Source: Planctomycetaceae bacterium
Lineage (GTDB): Bacteria > Planctomycetota > Planctomycetia > Planctomycetales > Planctomycetaceae
Direction: 5' to 3'
Length of the DNA: 64,000 nucleotides
Assembly: GCA_020426325.1 (NCBI GenBank)
Contig: JAGQQG010000015.1
Location: 1-64,000 of the forward strand
Of the stretch, positions 62,561-64,000 are shown in pieces (position 1 is the stretch's first letter; every line of letters starts with the position of its first letter). The position numbers and the translations under genes were made by a program. The notes under the pieces are model-generated. The model was not told where the DNA came from and ran no database searches. It worked only from the letters and a program-made list of their open reading frames with translations.

Positions 62561-64000
62561 TCACTCCTTGGCCGGGGCAGAGTCAGGAGACAGGGCACGG
62601 GGAGCCGGCGAGGTCGTCAAATCAACCACGTACATCAGACACCCATACTGATCGGGAAACGTGTCACCCTTCGCATGAAACTCAGCCGGCATCTCAGCGT
62701 AGATCAACAGGCGGATCACATTCGGTTCCAGCGCAAGCCGCAGCGGATCGACCGTGTTGTTGAGGCCGAAGCTGTTGCCGATCAACGATCGGGTCAGTTT
62801 CTTGTACTCGTCGGTCAATGGAGGTGGTTCGGGATCCAGCCAGGACGGCCCTTTGCGCGCCAGGCCAAATCGCATGAACTGCAGTTCGGACACATCGGCC
62901 AGAAAGGAGATTCCCTGCTTGCGGTTCGAGGGGGTGATCGTCCATTCGGGGCCGTTGAGCTTCATCTCGAAGACATGGTTTTGATGCCAGGCATGAACCG
63001 ACAACGGCTTTACAGGAAATCCTTCTCCGGTCCGAATGGACAGTTGTCCAAGTTGACCGGAGTCGAAAGCGATGCGGCTGACTGCGACCCCCAGCGCGGG
63101 TCCCTCCTGCCGGGTTCGATGGATGACGGATCGAGTTGAAGCGGGCGGGATGTTCGCTTCCAGGTGTGCCTCCGGCCCGCCGACGATCCGGCCCCGGACC
63201 TTCTCAATCTCCGACCCCGCTGTGTAGATTCGCCCGGTCCCTGCGTGTTCGATGAGGTAATCGCCTCCCTGATTGACCGCTGCACTCGACCAGCCGGTCA
63301 CATCAAAGAGACCCTCATCCAGTTGCCGGGCCACAGCCACACTGCGGATGCGTGCGGTATGTGCGGCGCCCAGTCTGCCGAGGGAGACGAATCCGACCGA
63401 GAACAGCCCGACGAATGTCAGAAAGCCGACATAAAACCATTGATGCCGCTTGAGCCGGCGTCCCAGCCAATAGCAACCGGGAAACAAGGCCAGGACGTAG
63501 AGTACAGCCAGCCCGTAAATCGCAATCCAGTTGCGTTTGAAGCGGCTCAGGTCCTGAAGATGGCCCAGTAACTCTGTGTCACGATCCCAGCCACTCTGAT
63601 TGATCAACGGCATGCGGCCGTCGTACCCCTCTGTCTTCCGAAACTTCTGCCACGATTTTGTGTTGTAGCGACCCGCTTCGTCATGCAGGATCAAGTCGTT
63701 GGCCGTCTGCAGATCGATGGCGGACGCACTCACTGGAATGTGACGAACTGTCCCGTTGCCGATGGAGAATGTTTCATCGTCACGATTCAAGACCGACAAC
63801 GAGTCTCCGAAGGTCGGGTACTCCCCCTGTTCGTTCTGCAGCAGATAAACGCGTCCGCCCGAACGGAGCCAGTCGAGAAAGGCCTCTCTTCGCGCTCCCT
63901 GCCAGCGGGGTGGCTTGTCGAACACGACGCCGCGCAGTCCGTCCAAAGCCGTGATGGACGTCGGAAACAGATCGGCCGGGAATCGGTTCAGGACCCCGCC
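62561..64000 (-). CDS. Membrane protein with two ectodomains, 5'-truncated by window edge
   Basis: The frame is open to the right edge, so the N-terminus is missing. The visible part contains a GATase-like segment (GLRGVVFDKPPRW; WLRSGGRVYLLQNEQGEYP), central membrane helices (WIAIYGLAVLYVLALFPGCYW; FYVGFLTFVGLFSVGFVS) and a beta-rich ectodomain (TGRIYTAGSEIEKVRGRIV). This matches the plan of the protein at 53445-55586. It is 6 bp upstream of the module 2 permease gene, so it is presumably its partner. Function unknown; GldG-like role inferred. Confidence 0.7.
   Translation of the reverse strand, partial: GGVLNRFPADLFPTSITALDGLRGVVFDKPPRWQGARREAFLDWLRSGGRVYLLQNEQGEYPTFGDSLSVLNRDDETFSIGNGTVRHIPVSASAIDLQTANDLILHDEAGRYNTKSWQKFRKTEGYDGRMPLINQSGWDRDTELLGHLQDLSRFKRNWIAIYGLAVLYVLALFPGCYWLGRRLKRHQWFYVGFLTFVGLFSVGFVSLGRLGAAHTARIRSVAVARQLDEGLFDVTGWSSAAVNQGGDYLIEHAGTGRIYTAGSEIEKVRGRIVGGPEAHLEANIPPASTRSVIHRTRQEGPALGVAVSRIAFDSGQLGQLSIRTGEGFPVKPLSVHAWHQNHVFEMKLNGPEWTITPSNRKQGISFLADVSELQFMRFGLARKGPSWLDPEPPPLTDEYKKLTRSLIGNSFGLNNTVDPLRLALEPNVIRLLIYAEMPAEFHAKGDTFPDQYGCLMYVVDLTTSPAPRALSPDSAPAKE

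Noticed and set aside
1-64000. CRISPR arrays, tRNA or rRNA genes, prophage
   Set aside because: I saw no regularly spaced direct repeats, no cloverleaf with a GGTTCGA-type arm in the gaps, and no phage structural genes. A covariance search could still find an odd tRNA.

Overview
The window looks like a stretch of a planctomycete chromosome (order Planctomycetales is my inference; no marker names the species). The reasons are a formylglycine-type sulfatase, many Sec- or Tat-exported proteins of unknown role, FG-GAP and PQQ-type propellers, zinc-ribbon/TM proteins, MoxR ATPases paired with VWA or ectodomain proteins, two CsrA-type proteins, and unusually many short hairpin repeats. Coding density is high and both strands are used in short runs. 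I found no rRNA, tRNA, CRISPR array or prophage.

Layout. 1-7.3 kb: the 3' part of carB, a GT39-type membrane glycosyltransferase, an N-formylglutamate-amidohydrolase-like secreted protein and an alpha/beta hydrolase. 7.4-10.8 kb: a complete sodium-pump decarboxylase operon (gamma, beta, biotinylated alpha). 10.8-17.5 kb: FG-GAP protein, gltX, rpsU, a phosphatase-superfamily enzyme, an AIM6/PLC-like enzyme, a divergent CsrA with a possible leader peptide, and an aquaglyceroporin. 17.5-30.5 kb: serine hydrolase, repeat protein, PQQ propeller, rlmN, small membrane proteins, sterol-desaturase-like protein, GT2, Tat-exported Gfo/Idh/MocA oxidoreductase, and a zinc-ribbon/DUF2238/queE operon. 30.7-37.9 kb: Na/Pi cotransporter, DUF1028 protein, a MoxR + CoxE-like VWA pair, GT8, a TFIIB-type zinc-ribbon protein and a possible lipoprotein. 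37.9-39.4 kb: a gene-poor patch with a nuclease-like pseudogene broken by one stop codon. 39.4-50.6 kb: S41 protease with csrA upstream, DUF3311 + solute symporter, a REP-associated transposase between its palindromes, truncated haemoglobin, GNAT, sulfatase, esterase, ribH and nusB. 50.7-64 kb: a long leftward cluster with two ABC-type export modules, a MoxR ATPase, two proteins with an ectodomain/TM/ectodomain plan, and a coiled-coil protein with a Cys-rich patch.

Two signals stand out. First, the window carries at least five kinds of dispersed hairpin element. One kind has arms built of 7-nt units; it lies in frame inside carB and inside the GT39 gene and forms both stop codons of a convergent pair (nusB and an ABC permease). 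Another kind (28-bp palindromes) brackets a RAYT transposase and supplies the stop codon of the neighbouring symporter. A third kind occurs twice with arms identical over 24 bp but different loops. A further palindrome sits in the leader of the formylglutamate-amidohydrolase-like gene. Second, the 50.7-64 kb cluster combines duplicated ABC/ectodomain modules with MoxR and looks like an envelope machine of unknown function.

Starts were chosen by Shine-Dalgarno match, signal-peptide position and family conservation. Where I moved a start inward from the longest frame, the entry says so. All family names come from reading motifs in the translations; no database search was run.
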